In this document: positions 41,403 to 49,926 of the stretch, piece after piece | How positions within the stretch are numbered: position 1 is the first letter of the stretch | How the letters are laid out: every line of letters begins with the position of its first letter | NCBI GenBank assembly: GCA_023400405.1 | Contig: JAEXFD010000007.1 | Location: forward strand, 156,838-220,837 | Reading direction: 5' to 3' | Length of the DNA: 64,000 bases | From: Pseudomonadota bacterium | Lineage (GTDB): Bacteria > Pseudomonadota > Alphaproteobacteria > Sphingomonadales > Sphingomonadaceae | The notes under the pieces: model-generated | Seen by the model: the letters and a program-made list of their open reading frames with translations, nothing else | What the model was told of the DNA's origin: nothing | The model's database searches: none | Program-made: the position numbers and the translations under genes

Positions 41403-42341
41403 CTAGCGGACGAAGTCGGGCGCGCGATGGCCGGATGCGGCGGCGGCAAGGCGCAACCGGAGCGCTTCGGCGCGCTTCTCCGCATCGAGCCACGATCGTT
41501 CATGCCCCCACAGGCTCGGCCCATCGGTACATTCGAACGGCAGCCACCGTGCCGGATCGATCGACCGCCCACCCCAGCCATATTCGATCATGAAGCCCGA
41601 GGGGCTGCGCGCATAGAAGCTGGTCATGAAGTCGTTGCTGTGCCGGCCGAGCGTCACCGCCACGCGGCCGGGATCGAGCTGGGCAAGGTCATAGCCCTGG
41701 CCGACATCGTCGAGCGAGTTCAGCTCGACCATCAGGTGATGGAAGCCATCCACGCCGGTCTCGACCACGGCGAAGCTGTGATGGCGGCTGTTGAGGTGGA
41801 AGAAGGAGGCCTGGAACGGCCGCGAGGCATAGTCGCTCAGCCGGAAGCCGAGCAGATCGACATAGAAAGGCAGGACGCTCTCGATCGAACGCGCGGTCAG
41901 CACGACATGGCCGAGGCCGAGGCCGCCGGTGCGGAAGCCGCTGATCGGGCGGCCGGGCGAGAAGGGCGTCGCGGCAGGTGCGGCGCCGTGGAAGAACTCG
42001 ATCCGGTTGCCGAGCGGATCGTGCGCGATCAGCAGGTCGGCGACGCGGCGCTGCTCGGCTTCGCTGGCGCTGCCGGGGCGAACCGGCTGGCCGGCATCGG
42101 CAAGCCGCGCCGCGAGCCGCGACAGCGACTCGCCATCGGCGACTTCCCAGCCCATCGCGGCGACAGCCTCGCCCTTCCCCGCTTCGACGAACAGCCGCCC
42201 AGCGCGATCGTCCGTGCGCAGCGTGAAACCGCGCGGGGAGCGATCGGCGAGTTGCATGCCGAGCAGGCCGATGGCGAAACCCTGCCAGGCTTCGGCCTGG
42301 GCCGTCGCCACCGCGACATAGCCGAGCGACTGGAGCAGCAT
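41403..42341 (-). CDS. Two-domain (type I) extradiol dioxygenase
   Basis: A 312-residue VOC dioxygenase of the BphC/catechol 2,3-dioxygenase type. The C-terminal domain holds the iron ligands His145 ('LGLGHVVLTA'), His201 or 202 ('GFHHLMVEL') and Glu253 ('FMIEYGWGG'), with second-sphere His234 and Tyr243. The N-terminal domain is degenerate in ligands, as usual. It should cleave a catechol next to its hydroxyls to a 2-hydroxymuconic-type product, which the hydrolases and HpcH aldolase could process. It is 57 bp downstream of the MarR gene and in the same direction. Confidence 0.9.
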   Translation of the reverse strand: MLLQSLGYVAVATAQAEAWQGFAIGLLGMQLADRSPRGFTLRTDDRAGRLFVEAGKGEAVAAMGWEVADGESLSRLAARLADAGQPVRPGSASEAEQRRVADLLIAHDPLGNRIEFFHGAAPAATPFSPGRPISGFRTGGLGLGHVVLTARSIESVLPFYVDLLGFRLSDYASRPFQASFFHLNSRHHSFAVVETGVDGFHHLMVELNSLDDVGQGYDLAQLDPGRVAVTLGRHSNDFMTSFYARSPSGFMIEYGWGGRSIDPARWLPFECTDGPSLWGHERSWLDAEKRAEALRLRLAAAASGHRAPDFVR

Positions 42342-42398
42342 TGCACGACGCTAGCAGCTATCGGGCGGGCGCCTGTCCCCCCGCACGGGCGACAAGGG

Positions 42399-42917
42399 TC
42401 AGAGCCGCTGGACTCCGGCGCGGCGATATTCGTCGCTGAACTCCTCGGCATCCTCGGTCGCGTCGGGCGCGCCCGCGCCGAACGAATCGAGCAGCCGGAA
42501 CAGATAGTCGCGCAACGCCGCCTGCTCTTCGGCGCTCAAGGCCCCGAGCAACTCGGCTTCGAGCACGCGCGAATCCTTCTGGAGCTTGTCGAGCGCCGCA
42601 GCGCCCGCGGGGGTGAGGCTCAGCTCGAGCTGGCGCTTGTTGGCCTTGCTGACTCGCCGGTCGATCAGTCCCTTGGCTTCGAGCAGCGCGATCTGCTTGA
42701 TCATGGTCTGCGGCTTGACGTCGTAGAGCCGCGAAAGTTCGGCCGAGGAAAGGTGCGGGCGGGTGGAAAGCGTGGTCAGGATGCGGAACTGCACCGCCGT
42801 CACGCCGAGCGGGTTGAGGACCGATTCGAGCCGGACATAGGCCTTGTACTGGACCTGCTTAACTAGGTGCAGGATCGAATGGCTGCTTCGATCGCCGTCC
42901 GTGCGCTGTTTCGACAT
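42399..42917 (-). CDS. MarR-family transcriptional regulator
   Basis: A 172-residue winged-helix protein ('ILTTLSTRPHLSSAELSRLYDVKPQTMIKQIALLEAKGLIDRRVSKANKRQLELSLTPAGAAALDKL'). MarR proteins such as FerC of SYK-6 repress aromatic-acid genes until a CoA ester or phenolic acid binds. ATG 42917 starts the conserved part (GTG 42923 is possible). A perfect motif 1 palindrome (42971-42985) lies 54 bp upstream and between it and the divergent MFS2 gene, making it the best candidate for the motif 1 factor. Confidence 0.92.
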   Translation of the reverse strand: MSKQRTDGDRSSHSILHLVKQVQYKAYVRLESVLNPLGVTAVQFRILTTLSTRPHLSSAELSRLYDVKPQTMIKQIALLEAKGLIDRRVSKANKRQLELSLTPAGAAALDKLQKDSRVLEAELLGALSAEEQAALRDYLFRLLDSFGAGAPDATEDAEEFSDEYRRAGVQRL

Positions 42918-42970
42918 CGGCACTTACTGTCCGATCGATCGAAGGGTGTCCAGTCGCTGGAAATCGCCTG

Positions 42971-42985
42971 ATCAGCCTGGCTGAT
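42971..42985. promoter_or_regulatory. Perfect motif 1 palindrome between MarR and MFS2
   Basis: ATCAGCC-t-GGCTGAT is a perfect 15-bp palindrome around one central base, 54 bp from the MarR start and 111 bp from the MFS2 start. Related sites occur at 33746, 33790, 48746 and 49927. Confidence 0.75.
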
Positions 42986-43006
42986 GAAAATTTGCCGCAC
43001 CCGTTT

Positions 43007-43027
43007 GCGTATGGCGAACGGCGTATG
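43007..43027. promoter_or_regulatory. Motif 2-like site with direct repeats upstream of MFS2
   Basis: CGAACG-g-CGTATG (43015-43027) resembles motif 2 with one right-half mismatch and lies 69 bp upstream of MFS2. It overlaps a direct repeat GCGTATG at 43007-43013 and 43021-43027, with 7 bases between. Confidence 0.45.
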
Positions 43028-43095
43028 ATAGTGATGATCGCATCACGCCGCCCGCACAGACGGATTTCGATCGGCGACAGCGAGAGGATGCAGCG

Positions 43096-44451
43096 ATGGC
43101 GACCCAGGCCCGGCCGATCGAAGTGGACAGTTTCCTGGACGGATTGAAATTCGGCCGCTTCCACCTCGCCGTCCTGGTACTGTGCACCCTGCTCGCGGCG
43201 ATCGATGGCTATGAACTCTATGTCGTCGGCTGGGTGCTCCCCGATCTCGCCAAGGATTTCGGCGTGCCGCGGACCGCGATCACGTCGGCGATGGTCGCGC
43301 AGCAGGTCGGGATGCTGCTCGGCGCCTTCATCGTGCCACCGCTGGCCGACCGGATAGGGCGGCCGCGGATGTTGCTCGCCTGCTATGCGGGAATGATGCT
43401 GAGCGCATTGGCGATCCTCTTCACCCATTCGCTCACGCCCTTCATGGCCTGTCGCTTCGTCGCGGGTCTGTGCGGCAGCGCGATGCTGCCGATCTTGGTG
43501 ACTCTCGCCTCCGAGACGGCGCCGCGGCGGCTGCGCTCGACGATGAGCGCGATCACCGTGAGCGGCACGATGATCGGCGCGATGCTCGGCGCGCTGATGC
43601 AGGGCTTCGTCCTTGAGCCCTATGGCTGGCGCGGCGCCTTCTGGATCGCCTTCGCGCTGCCGGCGATCATGCTGCCGCTGATCTATTTCCGCCTGCCCGA
43701 ATCGGTCCGCTCGCTCGCCGCGCGCAACCCGGCCGATCCCGCGATCGCCGCGCTCGTTCGCCGGATGCAGCCTGCGGGTGCCGAGCCGGTGATGCTGATC
43801 GCTGCGCCCAAGCCGCAGCGCGCGGCCTCGGCGGTGATTATCGGTGACATCCTCGGCCCCGGCCAGAGGCTGAGGACCTTCCTGATGTGGGCGATCACGA
43901 TCTCCAGCTTCGTGTTCATCACCGCGGGCGTGTGGAAGACGACGATCTTCAAGGATGTGATCGGCCTTTCGTGGCAGCAGGTCGCGGCGATCAACGCCAC
44001 CAACACCGCCGCCGGCTTTGTCGGCATGCTGAGCATCGGCTTCTTCATCGATCGGCTCGGCTTCAAGCGCGTGATGGTCTCCACCTTCCTGCTCGCCGCG
44101 GCAGGCTCCGTGATGATCGGGCTGCTCGCCCCCGGGCCCGGCATGTTCGTCGCGGTGGCGCTGATGGCGATGTTCCAGCATGGCGGCCAGGCCAGCATCG
44201 CCGCGCTCGCCGCAGCGCTCTATCCGCCGCGCAGCCGCGCGACCGGGGTCGGCTGGGCCTATGGCGCCGGCCGCGTCGCGTCGATCTTCGCGCCGTTCTT
44301 CGGCACCTTCGTGCTGAGCGAAGGCTTCGGACCGATCGGCATCTTCGCGATGCTCGGCGTGCCGCTGGCGTGCGGCGGCATCTTCACCTTCTGGTTGATG
44401 AGCCTGAAGAACGCGCCCCAGGTCGTGCGCGCCGGCCACGGCCATGGCTGA
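43096..44451 (+). CDS. MFS transporter, aromatic acid:H+ symporter type (MFS2)
   Basis: A 451-residue, 12-helix carrier. 'LLAAIDGYELYVVGWVLPDLAKDFG' in helix 1 and 'PLADRIGRPRMLLACYAG' (loop motif) match AAHS aromatic transporters; it is only distantly related to MFS1. It heads an operon with an amidohydrolase (8-bp overlap) and a SnoaL-like protein. The promoter region carries the perfect motif 1 palindrome and a motif 2-like site. Confidence 0.92.
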   Translation: MATQARPIEVDSFLDGLKFGRFHLAVLVLCTLLAAIDGYELYVVGWVLPDLAKDFGVPRTAITSAMVAQQVGMLLGAFIVPPLADRIGRPRMLLACYAGMMLSALAILFTHSLTPFMACRFVAGLCGSAMLPILVTLASETAPRRLRSTMSAITVSGTMIGAMLGALMQGFVLEPYGWRGAFWIAFALPAIMLPLIYFRLPESVRSLAARNPADPAIAALVRRMQPAGAEPVMLIAAPKPQRAASAVIIGDILGPGQRLRTFLMWAITISSFVFITAGVWKTTIFKDVIGLSWQQVAAINATNTAAGFVGMLSIGFFIDRLGFKRVMVSTFLLAAAGSVMIGLLAPGPGMFVAVALMAMFQHGGQASIAALAAALYPPRSRATGVGWAYGAGRVASIFAPFFGTFVLSEGFGPIGIFAMLGVPLACGGIFTFWLMSLKNAPQVVRAGHGHG

Positions 44452-45262
44452 AGCGGCGGCGCCGACCGTCGATGCGCACGCCCATGTGTTCACCCGCGCC
44501 ATGCCGTTCGCGGCGGACGCGCATTCTCGGCCGGATTATGACTATCCGATCGAGGCGTGGCTCGCCGACCTCGACGCGCACGGCATCCGCCATGGCGTGA
44601 TCGCCGCGGCGAGCCTGTTCGCCGACGGCAATGCCTATACGCTCGCGGCACTCGCGGCGCATCCGGATCGGCTGCGCGGCACCGTGCTTGCCGATCCTGG
44701 TACCGATGCGCGCACGCTGGGCGAGATGGCCGAGCTGGGCGTTGTCGGCGTGCGCCTCACCTGGCGGCGGCTCACCGAACTGCCCGACCTTTTCAGCGAG
44801 CCGTGGCGCGGCTTCCTGCGCCGGATCGCCGACGCCGGACTGCATGTCGAGCTGCTCGCCGGAAGCACCGCGTTGCCGGTACTGCTGCCCGGCTTCGCCG
44901 CAGCCGGCGTTCCGCTGGTGGTCGATCATTTCGGAGTGCCCTCGCGCGATCCTGCCGAGCGCGGTGTCGGCACCGACGCGCTGCTTCGCGCGATCGGCAC
45001 AGGCCGGACCTGGGTGAAGATCTCCGCGGGTTTCCGCCTGCCGTTCGAGATCGCTACCGAGACGACCGACCAGCTGCTCGCCGAAGCCGGGCCCGAACGG
45101 CTGCTGTGGGGCAGTGACGCGCCCTTCGTGAATCACGAGGCGGACATGACCTATGCGGACACGCTCGACCTCTATCGCCGTCTCGTCCCCGATCCGGCCA
45201 CCCGCGCCGCCATCGACCGGACGGCGCTTGCTCTATTCTTCAACCGGGAAAGCCAGCCATGA
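44444..45262 (+). CDS. Amidohydrolase-2 family hydrolase (paralogue of 23522-24325)
   Basis: A 272-residue TIM-barrel hydrolase: 'TVDAHAHVFTRAMPF' (HxH), 'LVVDHFGVP', 'VKISAGFRLP' and 'LLWGSDAPFV' (catalytic Asp). It shares its N-terminal block and most of its length with 23522-24325, so the two MFS operons carry duplicated hydrolases, probably for related lactone or ring-cleavage products. It overlaps MFS2 by 8 bp and the SnoaL gene by ATGA. Confidence 0.9.
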   Translation: MAEAAAPTVDAHAHVFTRAMPFAADAHSRPDYDYPIEAWLADLDAHGIRHGVIAAASLFADGNAYTLAALAAHPDRLRGTVLADPGTDARTLGEMAELGVVGVRLTWRRLTELPDLFSEPWRGFLRRIADAGLHVELLAGSTALPVLLPGFAAAGVPLVVDHFGVPSRDPAERGVGTDALLRAIGTGRTWVKISAGFRLPFEIATETTDQLLAEAGPERLLWGSDAPFVNHEADMTYADTLDLYRRLVPDPATRAAIDRTALALFFNRESQP

Positions 45263-45705
45263 ACCGCCGCGAACGCGCTATCGCCACTGCCGAGCTCGAA
45301 ATGGGCCTTGCCGATTTCTGGCACGACGTCGACACCAATTGGGGCCGCAATGCCGGCAGCTACTATGCGCCCGACGCCGTATATGCCTCAGGGAAGCTCC
45401 ATCTCGAAGGGCGCGAGGCGATCCAGGGTTTCTACAGCTGGCGCGAGGCGCGCGGCGAGCGCGTGGCGGTGCACGCCTTCAGCAACTTCCGCGCCGAATT
45501 CGACGGCGAAGGCGGAGCGACCGCGACCTGGTACATGCTGCTCTGGGCGGCCGATGGAGCCGCGCCGCAGCCGAGCGAAGCGCCGACGCGGATCAGCCGG
45601 GCCACCGAGACGTTCCGCTGGGACGACGCGGAGCAGCGCTGGCTCTGCACCCGGCGCGAACTGAGCAACCTGTTCAAGGGCGGCGCACAGCTCAACTTCA
45701 GCTGA
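45259..45705 (+). CDS. SnoaL/NTF2-like protein
   Basis: A 148-residue small protein of the NTF2-like cone fold ('LEMGLADFWHDVDTNWGRNAGSYYAPDAVYASGKLHLEGREAIQGFYSWR', 'TATWYMLLWAAD'). Members act as isomerases, dehydratases, hydrolases or ligand-binding partners. The start overlaps the amidohydrolase stop (ATGA), so it is the third gene of the MFS2 operon. No catalytic motif fixes its reaction. A hairpin follows. Confidence 0.85.
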   Translation: MNRRERAIATAELEMGLADFWHDVDTNWGRNAGSYYAPDAVYASGKLHLEGREAIQGFYSWREARGERVAVHAFSNFRAEFDGEGGATATWYMLLWAADGAAPQPSEAPTRISRATETFRWDDAEQRWLCTRRELSNLFKGGAQLNFS

Positions 45706-45712
45706 CATAAAG

Positions 45713-45738
45713 CCCTCTCCCGCTTTGGCGGGAGAGGG
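45713..45738. terminator. Perfect hairpin between SnoaL and TBDR2 genes
   Basis: CCCTCTCCCGC (45713-45723), loop TTTG and GCGGGAGAGGG (45728-45738) form an 11-bp perfect stem between convergent genes. No T run follows; it is probably a bidirectional terminator of a type common in sphingomonad intergenic DNA. Confidence 0.6.
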
Positions 45739-45755
45739 TTGGGTGAGGGCGCTTC

Positions 45756-48656
45756 TCAGAAGCGAACGCGCGCACCGATGGTGAAGTTGCGGCCGACCTT
45801 GTCGTAATATTGTCCGTTGGTCGGGAAATTCAGGATCGTGTAGGGCGTGGGAGGCGGGTCCTTGTCGAGCAGGTTGTTGACCGCCCAGAACAATTCGTAA
45901 CGCTTACCCTCGCCGGCGAAGATCTTCCCGTAGAGGTTGAAATAGGTGACCGCGGGGACACGATTGTCGTTGATCGTGTTGGTCGGCAGCGTGTTGTAGG
46001 TCACGTCCTGCACGCCCTTGCTGATGAAGATCGTCTGCAGCGTCAGCTCCCAGCCGTCATTGCCGATCGTCTGCGACAGGTTGCCGCGGAAGGTCGGGAT
46101 CGAGCCGAGATTGGACCAGCCATTCTCCCCCGCCCGGTCGATCGGCGCGGCGCCCGTGCCCGAGTCGACATAAGCGTGGAAGATATAGGTGCCGCTTGCC
46201 GCCATGCTGTAATGGCCGCCCGTGCCGAGGAAGCCGGCGTTGGTGCGATAGCTCAGCGTCACGTCCAGCCCTTCCTGTTCGAACGCGCCGACGTTGAGCG
46301 AGCCCGCGAGCAGGCCGGTATGAATGCGGTCGTTGGGATCCGCCGTGCTCGTGTCCGGACCATAGGTGAACAGGTTGCAGAAATAGGCTTCGCCCTGCCC
46401 GCACAGCGTCGCGATATTGGCAGTCGAGAGGTTGGTGATCGCGTCCTTGATCTTGATATGGTAGTAATCCGCCGACAGGCCGAGGCCGCGCAGCGCGCCG
46501 GTGCCGCGATAGGCGAGGCCCGCAGTGAACGTGTCGGCATATTCGGGCCCGACGTTCGGATTGCCCATGCTGGTGTTCTGCGGGATGTTGGCGTTCTTGA
46601 CCGTGCCGTCGACGAGCAGCGTCACCACGTTGCGGACGTTGCTGCCCGGGCTGTAGAGTTCGTTGATCGCGGGCGCGCGGATGTCGCGCGAGCGCGCGAC
46701 GCGGATGTTGAGCCCCTCAACCGGTTCCCAGGTGCCGCCGAGCTTCCAGGTCTTCTGCCCGCCCACGGTGCTGTAATCGGCATAACGGAAGGCGCCGTTG
46801 AGGCTCAGGCTGTAGAGGAACGGCACTTGCTTCGCGAGTGGGACCGTCGCCTCGACATAGGCCTCCTTGACGTCGAAATTTCCGCCATAGGGCACGGCAT
46901 TGCCCGCCGTGAGGAAGCCGTTGGCGGAACCGATCGGGTCGGCGGTCAGCTTTTCGGTCTCACGGCGATATTCGCCGCCGAACGCAACCGAGACCGGGCC
47001 GGCCCAGGTCGAGAACGGCTCGCCAACGACATTGGCTGCCGCCGAGAGCTGGTCGTACTTCACCTTGGAGACGCCGGTGCCCAGGATGTAGCTGCGCGCG
47101 GCCGGATCGAAGTTGTTCTCGCCGAACAGGTTGAGCGGCCGGCAGCCGGCGGCGGCGGGATTGCCCTGCAGCGCCGCGCGGCAGACGATATTGCCGCTCA
47201 CCGGATCGCGTACCGCGTCAAGCGCATAGCCGATATTGGCGGTGATCGGATTGTCGTGCGTCGTCGAGCTATAGTTGTTCACGCCATAGGAGACGTGCGT
47301 GTCCCATTTCCACGAGCCGCCGAGCTTGCCTTCCAGCCCGACGGTGCCGTGCGGCGTCTCATTGACGATGTCATAATAGTTCTTGCCCATGTCATAGGCG
47401 ATGCGGCTGAACTGGAACGACTTATCGGTCGGCCGCAGGAGCGCGCGCACCGAGGCGGGCAGGAAGGCATTGTCGCGCTGGATCGTCTGGCCGGCGAGGC
47501 GGATCGCGATCCCCTCCAGATAGCCCCGCGAGCGCGAGTATCCGCCTTCGACATAGGCGGTCAGCGAGTCCGAGAAGTCGTAATAGAGGCTGCCATAGGT
47601 GGTGAAACGGCGCACCAGTGGCACCTGCGCGACGCCCTTGATGATCGATTGCCCCTCGCCGCCGATCATCGCCTGTCCGCCGAAGATCGCGCCCTTCTGG
47701 AAGGGGCGGATCGAGCCGTCGGGATTGAAGGTCATGTTGGCGAGGCCGGGGATGTTGCTGGTGATCAGCCCGCCGGCACTCAGGGCATTGTGGACGTTCG
47801 GCGACAGGATCAGCGCGGGCAGGCCGAAGCCGGGCGTGCCGGCGGTGGTACGCTGCGAGTTGCTGACGATCATCCACTCCTCGCGACCCCAATCGCGGGT
47901 GTAGATGTCGCCGACGCCTTCGTTGTTCGAATAGTCGGCGCTGATCACGACGTGCCCACGGCCGCCGCTGAAGCCGGTGCCGGCGATGAAGCCGAGGCGC
48001 TGGTTGGCATAGTCGCCGAGCTGCGAGATGCCGGCCTGGCCGGTGAGCTCGAGCCCTTCGTAGCGCTTCTTCATGACGATGTTGACGACGCCCGACACCG
48101 CGTCCGAGCCGTAGAGCGCGGAGGCGCCGCCGGTCACCACGTCGACGCGCTCGATCATGATCGTCGGGAAAAGATTGAGGTCGGTCGTGGTCGGGACGCC
48201 GAGATTGCTCGCCGGCGCGAAGGGCACGACGCGCGACTGATTGACCAGCACCAGCGTGCGCTGCCCGCCGAGCGCGCGCAGATCCGCAGTCGCCTGGGCG
48301 GGGCTCGACGTGTTGGTGGCGTTGGCCCCCGGCGAGCGCGTCGCCTTGAAGGCCGGATTCTGGTTGAGCACTTCCATGACGGTGGTCGCCGCCTGGCGCT
48401 GGATCGTCTCGACGCCGATCACCTGGGTCGGTGTCGGTGCCTGGAGGCCGTTGGTCGCGGTACGAGAGGCGGTGACGACGATCTCGTCACCCGGCGCGGC
48501 CTGGACGTCGCCCGTGGCGGCAGGCTCGGCTGCTTCCGGGGCCGGAGTCTCCTGCGCCCAAGCCGCACTCCCGGCAAAGGCAGCGCCGGTCAAAGCCGTG
48601 CCGACCATCAAGCGCCGCAACCACGACGCAGTACGACCATCTTTCGAAATCGCCAT
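45756..48656 (-). CDS. Large TonB-dependent receptor (TBDR2)
   Basis: A 966-residue receptor of the large sphingomonad/caulobacter type. It has a signal peptide ending 'AAWAQ', a TonB-box-like 'DEIVVTASR' and a plug ('ADLRALGGQRTLVLVNQSRVVPFAP', 'MIERVDVVTGGASALYGSDAVSGVVNIVMKKRYEG'). The barrel ends with 'FTIGARVRF', the terminal Phe being the BamA signal. It resembles TBDR3 (50109), so these are paralogues. The promoter region has one motif 1 site (48746) and two motif 2 sites (48723, 48782), so expression is likely tied to the catabolic genes. Confidence 0.95.
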   Translation of the reverse strand: MAISKDGRTASWLRRLMVGTALTGAAFAGSAAWAQETPAPEAAEPAATGDVQAAPGDEIVVTASRTATNGLQAPTPTQVIGVETIQRQAATTVMEVLNQNPAFKATRSPGANATNTSSPAQATADLRALGGQRTLVLVNQSRVVPFAPASNLGVPTTTDLNLFPTIMIERVDVVTGGASALYGSDAVSGVVNIVMKKRYEGLELTGQAGISQLGDYANQRLGFIAGTGFSGGRGHVVISADYSNNEGVGDIYTRDWGREEWMIVSNSQRTTAGTPGFGLPALILSPNVHNALSAGGLITSNIPGLANMTFNPDGSIRPFQKGAIFGGQAMIGGEGQSIIKGVAQVPLVRRFTTYGSLYYDFSDSLTAYVEGGYSRSRGYLEGIAIRLAGQTIQRDNAFLPASVRALLRPTDKSFQFSRIAYDMGKNYYDIVNETPHGTVGLEGKLGGSWKWDTHVSYGVNNYSSTTHDNPITANIGYALDAVRDPVSGNIVCRAALQGNPAAAGCRPLNLFGENNFDPAARSYILGTGVSKVKYDQLSAAANVVGEPFSTWAGPVSVAFGGEYRRETEKLTADPIGSANGFLTAGNAVPYGGNFDVKEAYVEATVPLAKQVPFLYSLSLNGAFRYADYSTVGGQKTWKLGGTWEPVEGLNIRVARSRDIRAPAINELYSPGSNVRNVVTLLVDGTVKNANIPQNTSMGNPNVGPEYADTFTAGLAYRGTGALRGLGLSADYYHIKIKDAITNLSTANIATLCGQGEAYFCNLFTYGPDTSTADPNDRIHTGLLAGSLNVGAFEQEGLDVTLSYRTNAGFLGTGGHYSMAASGTYIFHAYVDSGTGAAPIDRAGENGWSNLGSIPTFRGNLSQTIGNDGWELTLQTIFISKGVQDVTYNTLPTNTINDNRVPAVTYFNLYGKIFAGEGKRYELFWAVNNLLDKDPPPTPYTILNFPTNGQYYDKVGRNFTIGARVRF

Positions 48657-48722
48657 CTCGGCCTCCCCTCTCCATGGGATGCGGGGGCGGCTTGGTGCCG
48701 CTCTCCCGCCGTTCCAAATGAA

Positions 48723-48735
48723 CGAACGCCAGTTG
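48723..48735. promoter_or_regulatory. Motif 2 site upstream of TBDR2 (proximal)
   Basis: CGAACG-c-CAGTTG matches all positions of the left half and five of six of the right half of motif 2. It is 67 bp upstream of the TBDR2 start. Confidence 0.45.
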
Positions 48736-48745
48736 CTTATTTCAG

Positions 48746-48760
48746 ATAAGCCAGGCTGAC
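48746..48760. promoter_or_regulatory. Motif 1 site upstream of TBDR2
   Basis: ATAAGCC-a-GGCTGAC matches 13 of 15 positions of the perfect motif 1 site, allowing either centre base. It is 90 bp upstream of the TBDR2 start, between two motif 2 sites. Confidence 0.6.
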
Positions 48761-48781
48761 AACCGGAAAATCGTACGATTA

Positions 48782-48794
48782 CGAACGCCGTTCG
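48782..48794. promoter_or_regulatory. Motif 2 site upstream of TBDR2 (distal)
   Basis: CGAACG-c-CGTTCG is a perfect 13-bp palindrome with the same centre and arm lengths as the inner part of the site at 13244-13260. Confidence 0.6.
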
Positions 48795-48877
48795 CTTTTA
48801 TGGAATGAAATGAGGAGGCTGGCGGACGCAGAACAGACTCGCCTCTCACAGGCTGGCAAGAGGCGGGAATGCGTCGG

Positions 48878-49906
48878 TCAGAGCGACTCGCGTACGATCC
48901 GCGCGCCTTCGACCATCGCGCACATCTTGCCGTACGCGGTTTCGCGTGGGAGGTATTTGAGGCCGCAATCTGGAGCGACGATGATACGGTCCACTGGGAT
49001 CGTCGTCATCGCCCGGCGGATCCTCTCCGCGACGACTTCGGGGCTTTCGACGGCAGGATCGTTGAGATCGAGCACGCCGACCATGATGTGCTTGTCGCGC
49101 AGCGGACGGAGCTCCTCGGGATCGAGGCTCGGCTGGGCGGTCTCGACCGAGACCTGGTCGACCCGCGTCACCGCCAGCTCGCCGAGATAGTCATAGCCCT
49201 TGGGCCGATCGCCATGGATGATCGCGGCATAGCCGAAGCACAGATGCAGCGCCGTCGTGCCGTCGAGATCGGCAAGCGCGCGGTCGATCGCCTTGGGGCC
49301 ATAGAGCCGCGCCTTGTCGGCGCGCGCCTGGAGATAGGGCTCGTCGATCTGGACGATATCAGCACCGGCAGCGAAGAGATCGCGGATTTCCTCGTTGACC
49401 GCGGCGGCATAATCGAGCGCCATTTCCTCCTCGCTCTCGTAGAAGTCGTTCTGTGCCTGCTGGGTCATGGTGAAGGGGCCGGGCACGGTGATCTTGATCG
49501 GCCGATCGGTATGGCGGCGGAGGAACTCGACGTCGCGCACCTGAACGGCGTGCTTGCGGCGGATACGGCCGGTGATGCGCGGAACCGGATTGGGATGGCC
49601 GCTGCGATCGAGCGCAGTGCCCGGATTGTCGAGATCGACGCCTTCGAGCGCGGTCGCGAAGCGGTTCGAATAGCTTTCGCGGCGCATCTCGCCGTCGGTG
49701 ATGATGTCTAGGCCGGCGCGCTCCTGGAGATGGATCGCCATGATCGTGGCATCGTCTTGCGCCTCTTCGAGGAACTCCGGCGCCGGCCGCCAGAGCTCGC
49801 GCGCACGCACCCGCGGTGGGAAGCGGCCGGCGAGCCGTGCGCGATCGATCAGCCATTCGGGCATCGCATAGGAACCCACCAGCGTGGTCGGCAGCAACTT
49901 GTCCAT
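48878..49906 (-). CDS. Core methionine synthase-like (cobalamin-independent MetE C-terminal domain only)
   Basis: A 342-residue protein covering only the catalytic barrel of MetE. The zinc ligands are complete: His221 and Cys223 ('ALHLCFGY'), Glu255 ('VSVETAQP') and Cys314 ('APDCGLKYL'). It lacks the N-terminal half of full MetE (about 750 residues), as in the 'core' methionine synthases, so it may transfer methyl from a folate or corrinoid-bound donor to homocysteine or another thiol. ATG 49906 is preferred to 49912 because GGAGAGG is better spaced. A motif 1 site lies 21 bp upstream, so it is under the catabolic regulation, suggesting a role in disposing of methyl groups. Confidence 0.85.
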   Translation of the reverse strand: MDKLLPTTLVGSYAMPEWLIDRARLAGRFPPRVRARELWRPAPEFLEEAQDDATIMAIHLQERAGLDIITDGEMRRESYSNRFATALEGVDLDNPGTALDRSGHPNPVPRITGRIRRKHAVQVRDVEFLRRHTDRPIKITVPGPFTMTQQAQNDFYESEEEMALDYAAAVNEEIRDLFAAGADIVQIDEPYLQARADKARLYGPKAIDRALADLDGTTALHLCFGYAAIIHGDRPKGYDYLGELAVTRVDQVSVETAQPSLDPEELRPLRDKHIMVGVLDLNDPAVESPEVVAERIRRAMTTIPVDRIIVAPDCGLKYLPRETAYGKMCAMVEGARIVRESL

Positions 49907-49926
49907 GATCATCCCTCTCCGAAGTT

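Noticed and set aside
45810..48749. Very long plus-strand open frame (about 979 codons) opposite TBDR2
   Set aside because: It is antisense to a clear TonB receptor, has Arg/Asp/Ala-rich sequence with no domain, and high GC makes such open frames common.
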